NCBI RefSeq assembly: GCF_007989805.1 | Contig: NZ_BJUB01000005.1 | Coordinates: 229,823-293,822 of the forward strand | Reading direction: 5' to 3' | DNA from: Cellulomonas xylanilytica | GTDB taxonomy: Bacteria; Actinomycetota; Actinomycetes; Actinomycetales; Cellulomonadaceae | Length of the DNA: 64,000 nt | Position numbers and translations under genes: made by a program | Part shown: in pieces, positions 27,578 to 35,973 of the stretch | Layout: each line of letters opens with the position of its first letter | How positions within the stretch are numbered: position 1 is the first letter of the stretch | Notes under the pieces: generated by a model | Seen by the model: the letters and a program-made list of their open reading frames with translations, nothing else | What the model was told of the DNA's origin: nothing | Database searches by the model: none

Positions 27578-28039
27578 ATGAGGAGGCAGCTACGTCGCTG
27601 GGTCGTTGCCCTGCTCGCCGTGTGCTGCGTGGCGGCCCTCGTGATCGTGCTGAGCCCGTGGCCGCTGCAGCGCGTGTCCGGTGGCGTGACATACCACGCA
27701 ATCGCCGCGCTCCACGAACGCGGCGTCCCGTCCCAAGTCGACTACGGGCTGATGGAGTTCCTCGCCAACATCGCGCTGTTCGTGCCACTCGGCGCGCTCG
27801 GGGTCGTGGTCCTCGGCCCACGACGCTGGTGGGCGGTGCTGGCCGTCTCGGCCGCGCTGTCGATCACGGTCGAACTGGTCCAGGCGGTCGCGCTGCCGCA
27901 CCGTACCGCGTCGGGCTGGGACGTGCTCGCCAACACGGTCGGCGCGGCCGTCGGCCTCGGTCTGGTCGCCGCCGTCCGGCGGGCGCGGAGCCGGCGCGGG
28001 CGCACCGCGTCCGAGATCTCCGGCTCGCCTGTTGCCTGA
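27578..28039 (+). CDS. VanZ-like membrane protein (copy 1)
   Basis: 153 residues from ATG 27578 (GTG 27569 would add three). Four hydrophobic segments. VanZ-family marks: MEFLANIALFVPLGALGVVVLG, then SITVELVQAVALPHRTASGWDVLANTVGAAVGLGLV, with the conserved Glu of VELVQ and Asp of WDVLANT. Teicoplanin-resistance VanZ gives the family its name, but most members have no resistance role. A paralogue lies at 31081-31620, both next to surface-polysaccharide genes, which suggests a role in cell-envelope assembly. Confidence 0.88.
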   Translation: MRRQLRRWVVALLAVCCVAALVIVLSPWPLQRVSGGVTYHAIAALHERGVPSQVDYGLMEFLANIALFVPLGALGVVVLGPRRWWAVLAVSAALSITVELVQAVALPHRTASGWDVLANTVGAAVGLGLVAAVRRARSRRGRTASEISGSPVA

Positions 28040-28043
28040 TTCG

Positions 28044-28538
28044 TCACTCGCCGAGGAACACCTGGGAGCAGAGCATCTCGTCCTCGTCGACCAGGCACCC
28101 GATGCCGACCTCCCGCACCGACGGGTCGAGCAGGTTGGCCCGGTGGCCCGCGGATCCGAGCCACGCGTCCACCACGTCCAGCGGGGGTGCCGCGGCGCGC
28201 GCGAGGTTCTCCGCAGCCGATGACGACGGCGGGCACGCCTCGATAACAGGGCTCAGGGATTCGTGTTCGAGGTCCTTGCCACCGGCGAGCGCGGTCGCCC
28301 GCGCGAGCGCCTCGGCCGTGGCGCAGTCCGACACGGTGAGCGGGGCGAGGCCTTCCTCCGACCGGGCGGCGTTCGTCGCGTCGACCAGAGCGGCCGCGTA
28401 CTCCTCTGCGGCGACACCGTCGGGCGACCACGCGTGCTCGACCTCGCCCGCCGGCCGCACCACCAGGAACACCGCCACGGCCCCGATGACAAGACCGGCA
28501 CCGAGCAGCCACCACCCGAGGCGGGCTCCACGCGGCAC
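28044..28538 (-). CDS. CAP-domain (SCP-like) membrane-anchored protein
   Basis: 164 residues from GTG 28538, 2 nt after the stop of the UDP-glucose dehydrogenase gene. One N-terminal membrane helix (LGWWLLGAGLVIGAVAVFLVVR, ~8-29), then an extracellular CAP domain: EEYAAALVDATNAARSEEGLAPLTVSDCATAEALARATALA, ENLARAA, VVDAWLGSAGHRANLLDPSVREVGIGC. Three cysteines are likely to form disulfides. Coupled to ugd, hence probably expressed with the polysaccharide genes. It is one of three CAP proteins in this window. Confidence 0.88.
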   Translation of the reverse strand: MPRGARLGWWLLGAGLVIGAVAVFLVVRPAGEVEHAWSPDGVAAEEYAAALVDATNAARSEEGLAPLTVSDCATAEALARATALAGGKDLEHESLSPVIEACPPSSSAAENLARAAAPPLDVVDAWLGSAGHRANLLDPSVREVGIGCLVDEDEMLCSQVFLGE

Positions 28539-28540
28539 GA

Positions 28541-29866
28541 TCAGGGACGACCCAGCGCCCGGTAAGTCCAGCCGGCCGCCCGCCACCGGGCCGGCTCGAG
28601 GACGTTGCGACCATCGAGGATCCGCGTGTGCGCCACGACCCCCGCAAGGGCGTCGGGCTCCAGCTCGCGATACTCCGACCACTCCGTGGCCAGCAGGACC
28701 ACATCAGCGTCCTGCGCGGCTTCGAGGGCCGTGGCCGCGAACCGTAGGTCCGGCCACTTGGCGCGGGCGTTGTCGACCGCCTGCGGGTCCGTCACGGTGA
28801 CGTGCGCGCCCTGCAGCTGCATCTGTGCCGCCACCGAGAGCGCCGGGGAATCCCGCACGTCGTCGGAGTCCGGCTTGAACGCCGCCCCGAGCACCGCGAT
28901 GCGCTTGCCGACGATGGATCCGTCGCACACCTCGCGTGCCAAGTCCACCATGCGAACGCGCCGCCGCATGTTGATCGAGTCAACCTCGCGCAGGAACGAC
29001 AAGGCGTCGCTCACACCAAGCTCACCGGCGCGCGCCATGAACGCCCGGATGTCCTTGGGTAGACACCCGCCGCCGAAGCCCAGTCCCGCGTTGAGGAACC
29101 GCCGACCGATGCGAGCGTCGTATCCGATGGCGTCCGCTAGCCGCGTCACGTCCGCACCCGTCGCTTCGCAGAGCTCGGCCATCGCGTTGATGAACGAGAT
29201 CTTCGTGGCGAGGAACGAGTTGGCCGCGACCTTCACCAGCTGGGCTGTCGCGTAGTCGGTGACGACCAGCGGGATGTCCTCGGACAGCGGTGTCGCGTAG
29301 ACCTCGTCAAGCACCGCGCGAGCCTTGCTGCCCTCGGCGGTCGGCTCGCCGTCGCCGTCCGTCGGCAGACCGTAAACGAGGCGGTCCGGGTGCAGTGTGT
29401 CCGCGACCGCGAACCCCTCGCGCAGGAACTCAGGGTTCCACGCGACCACCGCACCGGTGTCGCGCAGCGCCTCGGCGATGGCTTCTGCCGTCCCGACGGG
29501 AACGGTGGACTTGCCCGCCACGACGTCCCCGGACCGCAGGTACGGCCGCAGCGACGCCACCGCGGAGTTCACGTACGTGAGATCGGCGCGGAACTCCCCG
29601 TGCACCTGCGGGGTGCCCACGCAGATGAAGTGAACGTCCGCACCGGCGGCGTCCGCCATGTCGTCGCTGAACGTCAATCGGCCCGTGGCGCCGACCTCGG
29701 TGAGCAGCTCGGGCAGCCCTGGCTCGTAGAACGGTGCCCGCCCGGCGCGCAACGCCTCAATCTTGCGGCGGTCGACATCGATCCCGATTACCTCGTGGCC
29801 GAGGTGGGCCATGCTCGCCGCGTGGACGGCACCGAGGTAGCCACAACCGATGACAGACAGGCGCAC
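28541..29866 (-). CDS. ugd: UDP-glucose 6-dehydrogenase
   Basis: 441 residues. Oxidises UDP-glucose to UDP-glucuronate with NAD+. N-terminal Rossmann fold GCGYLGAVHAASMAHLGHEVIGIDVD, central FLNAGLGFGGGCLPKD with catalytic C268, and C-terminal domain VLGAAFKPDSDDVRDSPAL. The length is standard. It supplies an acidic sugar donor for the adjacent exopolysaccharide operon. The CAP-domain gene follows 2 nt downstream; the acyltransferase gene precedes it by 62 nt on the same strand. Confidence 0.96.
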   Translation of the reverse strand: MRLSVIGCGYLGAVHAASMAHLGHEVIGIDVDRRKIEALRAGRAPFYEPGLPELLTEVGATGRLTFSDDMADAAGADVHFICVGTPQVHGEFRADLTYVNSAVASLRPYLRSGDVVAGKSTVPVGTAEAIAEALRDTGAVVAWNPEFLREGFAVADTLHPDRLVYGLPTDGDGEPTAEGSKARAVLDEVYATPLSEDIPLVVTDYATAQLVKVAANSFLATKISFINAMAELCEATGADVTRLADAIGYDARIGRRFLNAGLGFGGGCLPKDIRAFMARAGELGVSDALSFLREVDSINMRRRVRMVDLAREVCDGSIVGKRIAVLGAAFKPDSDDVRDSPALSVAAQMQLQGAHVTVTDPQAVDNARAKWPDLRFAATALEAAQDADVVLLATEWSEYRELEPDALAGVVAHTRILDGRNVLEPARWRAAGWTYRALGRP

Positions 29867-29928
29867 GGGATCTCCAGTGGGGGTGGTACGGACCTGAGGC
29901 GATCGCTCGGTCGTTCGTCGTGGCGAGC

Positions 29929-30996
29929 CTACAGAGCGCGAACAGCCTCCCGGGCTGGCCGTCTGGCACTTTCACCCAGGATCAGACGGCCGGGCGCCAC
30001 CTTCCTGAGAACCATGATGATCGCGATGGATCCGACGATGCCGAACATCAGGCCCGCGGCGAAGAGCACTTCGATGGACTCGACACCCGACCGTCGCAGC
30101 ACCGCGCGCACCCCCGCGATGACGAAGGAGTGGACGAGGAAGATGCCGGCCGAGTAGGCACCGATGCGGGCCAGCAGGCTGCTGCGCATGTTGAGAGACA
30201 GGAGGGCGAGGCAGCCGAGGACACCAAGCGCCGTGCCGATGATCTCGTTCCTGTTGTGGACGCGAGGGATGACACCGAACAGACCCAACTGTGTCAGCCC
30301 GAAGAGCATTAGTGCGGCGATACCGACGAGCCACTTCCACCGCGCGCGCGCACGTGACCAGTTGAACCGGGCCGCGGCTAGGCCTGTCAGGAAGAAGGTG
30401 GACAGGAAGAGCGCGGACCGCAGGCTGAGGAACTCGTAGGAGCGGTCCTGGGCAGGAACGACGACGTCGACGAGGCCGACGACGACGATCGCGGTGATAA
30501 CGACCCGCAGGTCGTCCAGCCACCCGCGTGTGTCCACCCACGCGATGACGGCGAACACCCAGAATGTGGCGATCAGGAACCAGTAAGGGCTGAGGGAGTA
30601 GACCAGCCACTCCCACGGGGCCAGCTGGGTGGGGTTGTTTGCGTCCGGGACGATGCTCTGCGCCAGCCCGATGAGTGGGACGAACACGAGGTACGGGATC
30701 AGCAGGCGTCGTGCCTTCTTCCCCATGAACCCGCGGTAGGCGCTGCGGGCGCGCAGAGGGCGCCACCCGTACACGAACCCGGCCAGCACGCTGAACAGGG
30801 GCATCCGCAGGTACATGAACGAATCGGCGAACCAGCGGTAGGCGGAGTCGTCGTCCACGCGGATGCCGGCCGTGCTGTTGTGACCGATGACGTGCATGGA
30901 GACGAGCAGAAGGCATGCGACGCCGCGCAGCGTGTCGATCCGGATGTCGCGGTTCGCACGTCGTGCCGGCGCGACCGACTGATCGGTAGCCGTCAT
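29929..30996 (-). CDS. Acyltransferase family protein (OafA/WecH-like)
   Basis: 355 residues, about ten membrane helices. Acyltransferase-3 family: RIDTLRGVACLLLVSMHVIGH with the catalytic His after helix 1, YLRMPLFSVLAGFVYGWR, KKARRLLIPYLVFV, then SLSPYWFLIATFW. Such proteins acetylate or succinylate sugars of surface polymers at the membrane. The context (ugd downstream, flippase and glycosyltransferases upstream) points to modification of the exopolysaccharide. Divergent from a VanZ-like gene across 84 bp. Confidence 0.93.
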   Translation of the reverse strand: MTATDQSVAPARRANRDIRIDTLRGVACLLLVSMHVIGHNSTAGIRVDDDSAYRWFADSFMYLRMPLFSVLAGFVYGWRPLRARSAYRGFMGKKARRLLIPYLVFVPLIGLAQSIVPDANNPTQLAPWEWLVYSLSPYWFLIATFWVFAVIAWVDTRGWLDDLRVVITAIVVVGLVDVVVPAQDRSYEFLSLRSALFLSTFFLTGLAAARFNWSRARARWKWLVGIAALMLFGLTQLGLFGVIPRVHNRNEIIGTALGVLGCLALLSLNMRSSLLARIGAYSAGIFLVHSFVIAGVRAVLRRSGVESIEVLFAAGLMFGIVGSIAIIMVLRKVAPGRLILGESARRPAREAVRAL

Positions 30997-31067
30997 CTAA
31001 GAATCCCCCTGAGAAATGCGTGCCATGAAACTCTAACAACGCGAAACGCCTGCGTTTTACCGTCAAC

Positions 31068-31080
31068 TACCCTGTCTCCT
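31068..31080 (+). promoter_or_regulatory. Candidate leaderless -10 box for the second VanZ-like gene
   Basis: TACCCT (31068-31073), 7 nt before GTG 31081. Confidence 0.45.
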
Positions 31081-31620
31081 GTGGCGAGAACCCGGCGACA
31101 GCGCGTCAGCGCGAGCGTCGCGCTCGCCGCCTACCTCGCGGTCGTCGCCCGGATCACACTGTCCCCAGAGCCGGCATCGGATGCCACATTCGCCGTCGTA
31201 CGCGGCGTGCTGGCCTGGCTCGTCGAGCACGGCGTCCCACTGACGTATCCAGTCCTCGAGGCCGTCGCGAATGTCGTCATGTTCGTGCCGTTCGGTGTCC
31301 TGGTGGGCCTGCTGGTCCGCCGGGCGTGGGTCGTGGTCGCCCTGGCGACCACGACGTCGGCAGCGATCGAGCTGAACCAGCTCCTCTTCCTGGCCTCGCG
31401 CGTCGCGACGGTGCAGGACGTCGTGCTGAACACTCTCGGCGCGGTAGTCGGCCTCGGCATGCTGCGGGTGCTCGCCCGTCGGCGCGCGTCATGCCGACCG
31501 TCCGCGTACTTCGGCGACGGCCCGGCGCGCGTCGCCGAGGACCCGCTTGCCGAACGGCAGCGTGAGGACGACGACGGCGATGTAGCCCGCGCAGACTCCC
31601 GCGGTCACCAGCAGGGCTGA
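31081..31620 (+). CDS. VanZ-like membrane protein (copy 2)
   Basis: 179 residues from GTG 31081. Membrane part: SVALAAYLAVVARITLSPEP, VLEAVANVVMFVPFGVLVGLLV, ALATTTSAAIELNQLLFLASRVATVQDVVLNTLGAVVGLGML, the same order of VanZ motifs as copy 1 (E in IELNQ, D in VQDVVLNT). After ~residue 140 the tail becomes hydrophilic (SYFGDGPARVAEDPLAERQREDDDGDVARADSRG type). This tail overlaps the 3' end of the convergent flippase gene by 132 bp, so it is probably not functionally constrained, or the natural stop was lost by a small frameshift. Confidence 0.82.
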   Translation: MARTRRQRVSASVALAAYLAVVARITLSPEPASDATFAVVRGVLAWLVEHGVPLTYPVLEAVANVVMFVPFGVLVGLLVRRAWVVVALATTTSAAIELNQLLFLASRVATVQDVVLNTLGAVVGLGMLRVLARRRASCRPSAYFGDGPARVAEDPLAERQREDDDGDVARADSRGHQQG

Positions 31621-32964
31621 CCACGGCGACACGAGCAGAATCGAGGCGCCGAACGCGAGAGCACCGAGCGGAGTGGCGAAGATTGCCACGCTCCAAAGGC
31701 CGTCGCGCAGCAGCGCCCCGGAGTCGAAGCCGGTGGACCGGCGGACCTGCGAGAGGCTCAGCAGCCAGTTCAGCGCATACCCGACTGAGTGCCCGACCGC
31801 CACACCGACGATGCCCCAAGGCAGCCCGGCAAGCATGATCACCGCAACCAGCGGCTGGGACCACAGGTAGAACCGGAACTGCTGCGTCGAGGCCCCTAGC
31901 GACAGGAACACCCAAAAAGTCACCTGGTTCAGCGCTCGGAACACCCCCCCGATCGCCAGTGCCTGGAAGACAGGCACCATCTCCATCCATCGTTCACCGA
32001 AGAGGATCAGGATGAGCGGGGACGCCGCCCCGGCTGCAATCGCGTAGAGCGAGCCGAGGAGGACTTCCGGGATCGTCGCGACCAGCCGCACGTACCGCAG
32101 GTGACGCCCAAGGTCGGAGGCGACGCGGGACAGGATGGGCACATAGACGCGGGTGAGCGGTGCGGAGATCTGGCTCATCGGGGCCATGAGCAGCTGGTAG
32201 GCACGGCTGTAGACGCCGAGCGGTGCGGCGCCCCAGACGTAGCCAATTGCATAGTTGTCGACGTTGCGCGTGAAGTACGCGACGATCTGCGTACCGAACA
32301 GGCCGATGCCGTACCGCAACAGGTCACCGATCTTCGCGGCACGGGACGGCAGGCCCGGGAGCCATCGCGCCAGCACCACCGCGAGCAGGCAGCCGGTCAG
32401 GGCGATCACCAGGTACTGCGCGACGAGGACCCATATGGTCCGCTGCGTGGTGGCCACGGCGAGCGCCGCGGTGAACCCGAGGACTGTGGGCACGGTGTCC
32501 ACGATCATCAGCGCACGGAACCGCAGCGTCCGGTTGATCTCCGCGCGGAACTGCGCGGCGAGCCCGTTGACGACGAACGTCCCGGACACGACCATCAGCG
32601 CCGGCTGGAGGGTCGGCATGTCGAACAGGTCGCTCAGCGGCCCAGCGAGACCGTAGGCGACGGCGGCCATCACCACGCCGAGGGCGGTGTTGACCCAAAA
32701 CAGGTTCGACCGCTGCGCTCGCGACAAGTTCGCCTCGCGTGCCGCCGCCGTCGTCAGACCAAGCCCGTACACCAGCTCGCCGAACGCGACGACGCTGGTG
32801 ACGACCGCCATGACGCCGAAGTCGTCGGGGTCGAGCAGGCGGGCGAGGACGACGGTCGAGACGAGCAGCACGATGGTCCGGACGCCCTGGCCGAGGACCG
32901 TCCACGACGTTCCGGTCGCCGCGCTGCGACCAAGGCTGTCGCCGGCGACGAGCGGCTCGCTCAC
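31489..32964 (-). CDS. Lipopolysaccharide/exopolysaccharide flippase (Wzx / MOP superfamily)
   Basis: 491 residues, 12-14 membrane helices. MOP family Polysacc_synt type: GTSWTVLGQGVRTIVLLVSTVVLARLLDPDDFGVMAVV at the N-terminus, FGTQIVAYFTRNVDNYAIGYVWGAAPLGVYSRAYQLLMAP in the middle. Expected to flip undecaprenyl-linked repeat units to the outer face. Last gene of the operon running down from wcaJ; its ATG overlaps the preceding stop (ATGA). The 3' end overlaps the convergent VanZ-like gene. Confidence 0.94.
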   Translation of the reverse strand: MSEPLVAGDSLGRSAATGTSWTVLGQGVRTIVLLVSTVVLARLLDPDDFGVMAVVTSVVAFGELVYGLGLTTAAAREANLSRAQRSNLFWVNTALGVVMAAVAYGLAGPLSDLFDMPTLQPALMVVSGTFVVNGLAAQFRAEINRTLRFRALMIVDTVPTVLGFTAALAVATTQRTIWVLVAQYLVIALTGCLLAVVLARWLPGLPSRAAKIGDLLRYGIGLFGTQIVAYFTRNVDNYAIGYVWGAAPLGVYSRAYQLLMAPMSQISAPLTRVYVPILSRVASDLGRHLRYVRLVATIPEVLLGSLYAIAAGAASPLILILFGERWMEMVPVFQALAIGGVFRALNQVTFWVFLSLGASTQQFRFYLWSQPLVAVIMLAGLPWGIVGVAVGHSVGYALNWLLSLSQVRRSTGFDSGALLRDGLWSVAIFATPLGALAFGASILLVSPWSALLVTAGVCAGYIAVVVLTLPFGKRVLGDARRAVAEVRGRSA

Positions 32965-34040
32965 CGGCGGCCACCGGGATCGAGGAGCTCACGCAGCAGG
33001 GTTCGCTGGGCGGCAAGCGCCCTGCGGGCGGCGATGACGGCGGTCCGGGTGTCCACGGAACGCACGTCGAGCAGCGCCGCGTCGAGCGGCGGCAGAGAGG
33101 ATGCCGGGACGCCGTCGTGCTCACCGACCCACGGCATGCCCGCGGCGTCGAAGTGCCGTCGCACCTTCCCCGTCCCGCTCGGGACGGCGCCCAGCGGCAC
33201 GGCCCCCTCAGTGCACGCGACGACCAGCACGTGGAGCCGGTCACTCACGACGAGGCGTGAGCGGGAGTACACCTCGCGCACGAGATCCTCCTGCTTGCGG
33301 TGGTCGGAAGAGCTCCAGGGCACGACCTCGACGTCGGCCTCGATCCGGGCGGCGATCTCGGCGCCGCGGCCGTCGTCACGCGCCACCTGGCTGACGACGA
33401 CGAGACGAAGCCCGAGGGCCGCAGCCGACTCCTCGATCCAAGCGAACCAGCGGGCGTCGGGCAGCGGCCGGTCGAACCGAAGCGACAACGCGAGGACGTC
33501 ACGGGTGTCGTCTGCCGGCCACGCGGCGACGGACGTACCGAGGGCAAAGCCGAGATCAGGGACGACGTCTCCGCCGCCCATGGTCAGCGCGGTTCGGGCG
33601 TCGCGCCACGACACCACCCGGCAGAGGCGAGCAGCGAGCCGGTACACCCACCGCAGCCCGCGGCGCTGCACGGGCACTCCCGCCCCGACCCACACGCCGC
33701 CAGCGCCCCGCAGCCGGCTCAGGGCGAGCAGCGGGAACAGGGCACCGACCCGGACGGCACCCCCGCGCGACACCGGAACCTCGCCGGCGTTCAGCACGGG
33801 CACGGCGCCCGAGCGCCACACGGCGGCGAGGGTGTCCCGGTACCACGCACCGAACGAGGCGTGCTGGACGGCACCGTCAGGGAGGCCGAGCCCCGAGACG
33901 AAGCCGGGGCTCGCCGGCCCGACGAAGACCGAGAGACGACCGGAGCCGTCGACGGCCTCGACCAGCGCCCGCCGCAGCAGGGAGTCGCCGATGTTGTCGT
34001 CCTGACCTGTCGCCCAGAGGCCGACCTCGCGCACCGTCAT
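32961..34040 (-). CDS. Polysaccharide pyruvyl transferase family protein (copy 2)
   Basis: 359 residues from ATG 34040, which overlaps the stop of the upstream glycosyltransferase (ATGA). Family PS_pyruv_trans: MTVREVGLWATGQDDNIGDSLLRRALVEA, GAVPVLNAGEVPV, LTMGGGDVVPDLGFAL, LSLRFDRPLPDARWFAWIEE, and the active-site-like SDRLHVLVVACTEGAVPLGAV. Predicted to transfer pyruvate from PEP as a ketal onto a sugar. A second, divergent member is encoded two genes upstream, so two different residues or positions may be pyruvylated. Confidence 0.88.
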   Translation of the reverse strand: MTVREVGLWATGQDDNIGDSLLRRALVEAVDGSGRLSVFVGPASPGFVSGLGLPDGAVQHASFGAWYRDTLAAVWRSGAVPVLNAGEVPVSRGGAVRVGALFPLLALSRLRGAGGVWVGAGVPVQRRGLRWVYRLAARLCRVVSWRDARTALTMGGGDVVPDLGFALGTSVAAWPADDTRDVLALSLRFDRPLPDARWFAWIEESAAALGLRLVVVSQVARDDGRGAEIAARIEADVEVVPWSSSDHRKQEDLVREVYSRSRLVVSDRLHVLVVACTEGAVPLGAVPSGTGKVRRHFDAAGMPWVGEHDGVPASSLPPLDAALLDVRSVDTRTAVIAARRALAAQRTLLRELLDPGGRR

Positions 34041-34912
34041 GTCCATCCGATCTGTCGACGCACTCGCGAGACGACCTTGCCGAACCCGCCGACGGGATTC
34101 GCGGCAGCGCACTTGACCCACTCGAGCGCGCATCCGACCCACTCCCCGGAGTGGGAGTGCGCACGCGCGAGCCGTGCGTGCGCACCCGCCGAAATCTCCG
34201 CCTCCGTCATCGGGGTGATCCCGATGTCGAGGTGCTGTGCATAGTGTGCTCGGACGGCTTCCTTCGCGACGAACGCGGCCCGGGCGTTCCGCACGGACTT
34301 CCCGCCAGCCATCGAGTAAACGCAGGTCGGGTCGTCCCGCACGTCGACACCGCCCACCATGGACAACCGGATCAGCGCCTCGTAGTCGTCGGCGAACCGT
34401 GGGTGCAGCGGGGCAGGGTCGATCTCCTGCGACGCACGGAACGCGTCGGCCCGGACCACCTGCGCCGCGGGTGGCCACGGGCCGAAGCCGCGCTGCAGCA
34501 GAGTGCGGGTGGTGACCGGGCGGTACCGGACCGGGAACCGGCGTCGCCGCACACCGTCGCTGGTCCCGATCACGGTGCCAGCCGCGACGGCAAGCGCGGG
34601 ATCCCCCGCGAGGACCCCGACCGACCGTCGCACCCCGGCCGGCACCAGTTCGTCGTCGGAGTCGAGGAAGACGAGGTACGTGCCCTTCGCCCGCCGGGAC
34701 CCGTTGACGCGCGCCCGGCTCGCACCGCCGTTCTCCTGGCGCACGCACACCGCGCCTGCGTCGCGGGCCGCCTCACCGGTCGAGTCGTCCGAGCCGTCGT
34801 CGACGACGATCACCTCGTCGGCCCCGCTGGCGAAGGCGGAGGCGACGGCGCGGGCGATGGTCCGCTCCGCCCGGTACGCGGGGATGATGACCGACAGGCT
34901 GGCCTCGCTCAT
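34037..34912 (-). CDS. Glycosyltransferase family 2
   Basis: 291 residues from ATG 34912. GT-A fold: SLSVIIPAYRAERTIARAVASAFASGADEVIVVDDGSDDSTGEAARDAG, then the metal-binding acidic motif YLVFLDSDDELVPAG, and ARFADDYEALIRLS near the C-terminal part. Inverting enzyme using a nucleotide sugar at the cytoplasmic face; the sugar is not predictable. Both ends overlap neighbours by 4 bp (ATGA), so it is fully embedded in the operon. Confidence 0.93.
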   Translation of the reverse strand: MSEASLSVIIPAYRAERTIARAVASAFASGADEVIVVDDGSDDSTGEAARDAGAVCVRQENGGASRARVNGSRRAKGTYLVFLDSDDELVPAGVRRSVGVLAGDPALAVAAGTVIGTSDGVRRRRFPVRYRPVTTRTLLQRGFGPWPPAAQVVRADAFRASQEIDPAPLHPRFADDYEALIRLSMVGGVDVRDDPTCVYSMAGGKSVRNARAAFVAKEAVRAHYAQHLDIGITPMTEAEISAGAHARLARAHSHSGEWVGCALEWVKCAAANPVGGFGKVVSRVRRQIGWT

Positions 34913-35973
34913 CGTGGTGCCCCGACACCCGAGGCGGCTCGGCGGACGGCGTCCACGACGACCTGCCGCTCGGCGCCGAAGCCCGCACGTGCCGCGGTGA
35001 CGGCCTGCTCGTAGTCGGCGCGGGCGGCCTCGTCGTCCAGCAGCGACCGCACCTGCTTCTCGACGACCACCGGGTCGAAGCGGAACGAGTTGTGCACGTA
35101 CTGCTCGAGACCGAGGTCCTGGAACGCTCCGTAGCCCTTGCGCTCGTACGCGAGGTGGATCACGAGGTGCCCGGCACGCAGCGCCATCAGTGCGCCGTGC
35201 AGCCGCATCGCTACCACCACCCGGCGGGGCGTGCCCACGTCCTCGATGAGGGTCGCCCGCGGGAGCACCTCCCGCGGGTTCAGCCCGTGCATCGGTGCGG
35301 TGTCGTCGTTGCCGCCCGTCTGGCTCTGCACGTACCCGTCGAACGTGCCCAGCCGTGCGGCGAGCGCGACGACGTCGGGTGGCACCGCCCCCCGCACCGC
35401 ACGCACCGACAGCACCGGGACGTCGTCGGGTGCACCGGGTCGGGACCGCCAGTCGTCGCCCAGGAGCGCCATGTCGGGAGCGCGGACCACCCCTGCGCGC
35501 TCGAGCTCGTGCAGGCTGCGCGGATCGCGGACGAAGACCGTCTCGATGCGGGCCAGGGCCGCGCGCACGGGCAGCGAGACGCCGTAGCGCAGCGGTCCGA
35601 TGCTCTGCGGCAGGTACACCACGCCGCGGCCGCGAGCCGCGGCCGCGAGCAGCTGCGGCCCGTGAACGAGGCCGGCCTTCGCCAGCTCCAGCGGGTGCCC
35701 GGCACGCTGGTAGCCACCGCCCACGGCAATCACCATGTCGTAGTCGCGCAGACGGAACAGCTCCGACAGGTACGCGCGCTGGTAGCCACGGCGTGTCGGC
35801 TTCGAGCACAGGAGGCGGGCGCCGGTGTACGCGAACGACTCGGTGTCCGACGCCGCTATGGTCAGGTCGAGGTCCGACCCGAAGGCTTCGTGCAGGATGT
35901 CGAGGCACTCGTCGACGAGCAACCCGTCGCCGGCGTTGAGCGCGCTGTAGGCGTGCAGGACGAAGACCTTCAT
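34909..35973 (-). CDS. Polysaccharide pyruvyl transferase family protein (copy 1)
   Basis: 354 residues. MKVFVLHAYSALNAGDGLLVDECLDILHEAFG at the N-terminus, MVIAVGGGYQRAG, VVYLPQSIGPLRYG, FVRDPRSLHEL, MALLGDDWRS, and VVVAMRLHGALMALRAGHLVIHLAYERKGYGAFQDLGL, the conserved RLH and Y-x-x-K-G block of the family. Probably adds a pyruvate ketal to the polymer. Only low resemblance to copy 2, so the two are unlikely to be a recent duplication. Start and stop both overlap neighbours by ATGA. Confidence 0.92.
   Translation of the reverse strand: MKVFVLHAYSALNAGDGLLVDECLDILHEAFGSDLDLTIAASDTESFAYTGARLLCSKPTRRGYQRAYLSELFRLRDYDMVIAVGGGYQRAGHPLELAKAGLVHGPQLLAAAARGRGVVYLPQSIGPLRYGVSLPVRAALARIETVFVRDPRSLHELERAGVVRAPDMALLGDDWRSRPGAPDDVPVLSVRAVRGAVPPDVVALAARLGTFDGYVQSQTGGNDDTAPMHGLNPREVLPRATLIEDVGTPRRVVVAMRLHGALMALRAGHLVIHLAYERKGYGAFQDLGLEQYVHNSFRFDPVVVEKQVRSLLDDEAARADYEQAVTAARAGFGAERQVVVDAVRRAASGVGAPR

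Noticed and set aside
31081..31620. Extending the second VanZ-like gene upstream to 30880
   Set aside because: The extra residues lie antisense to the acyltransferase start and show no membrane or VanZ pattern; GTG 31081 has a well-placed -10 box.
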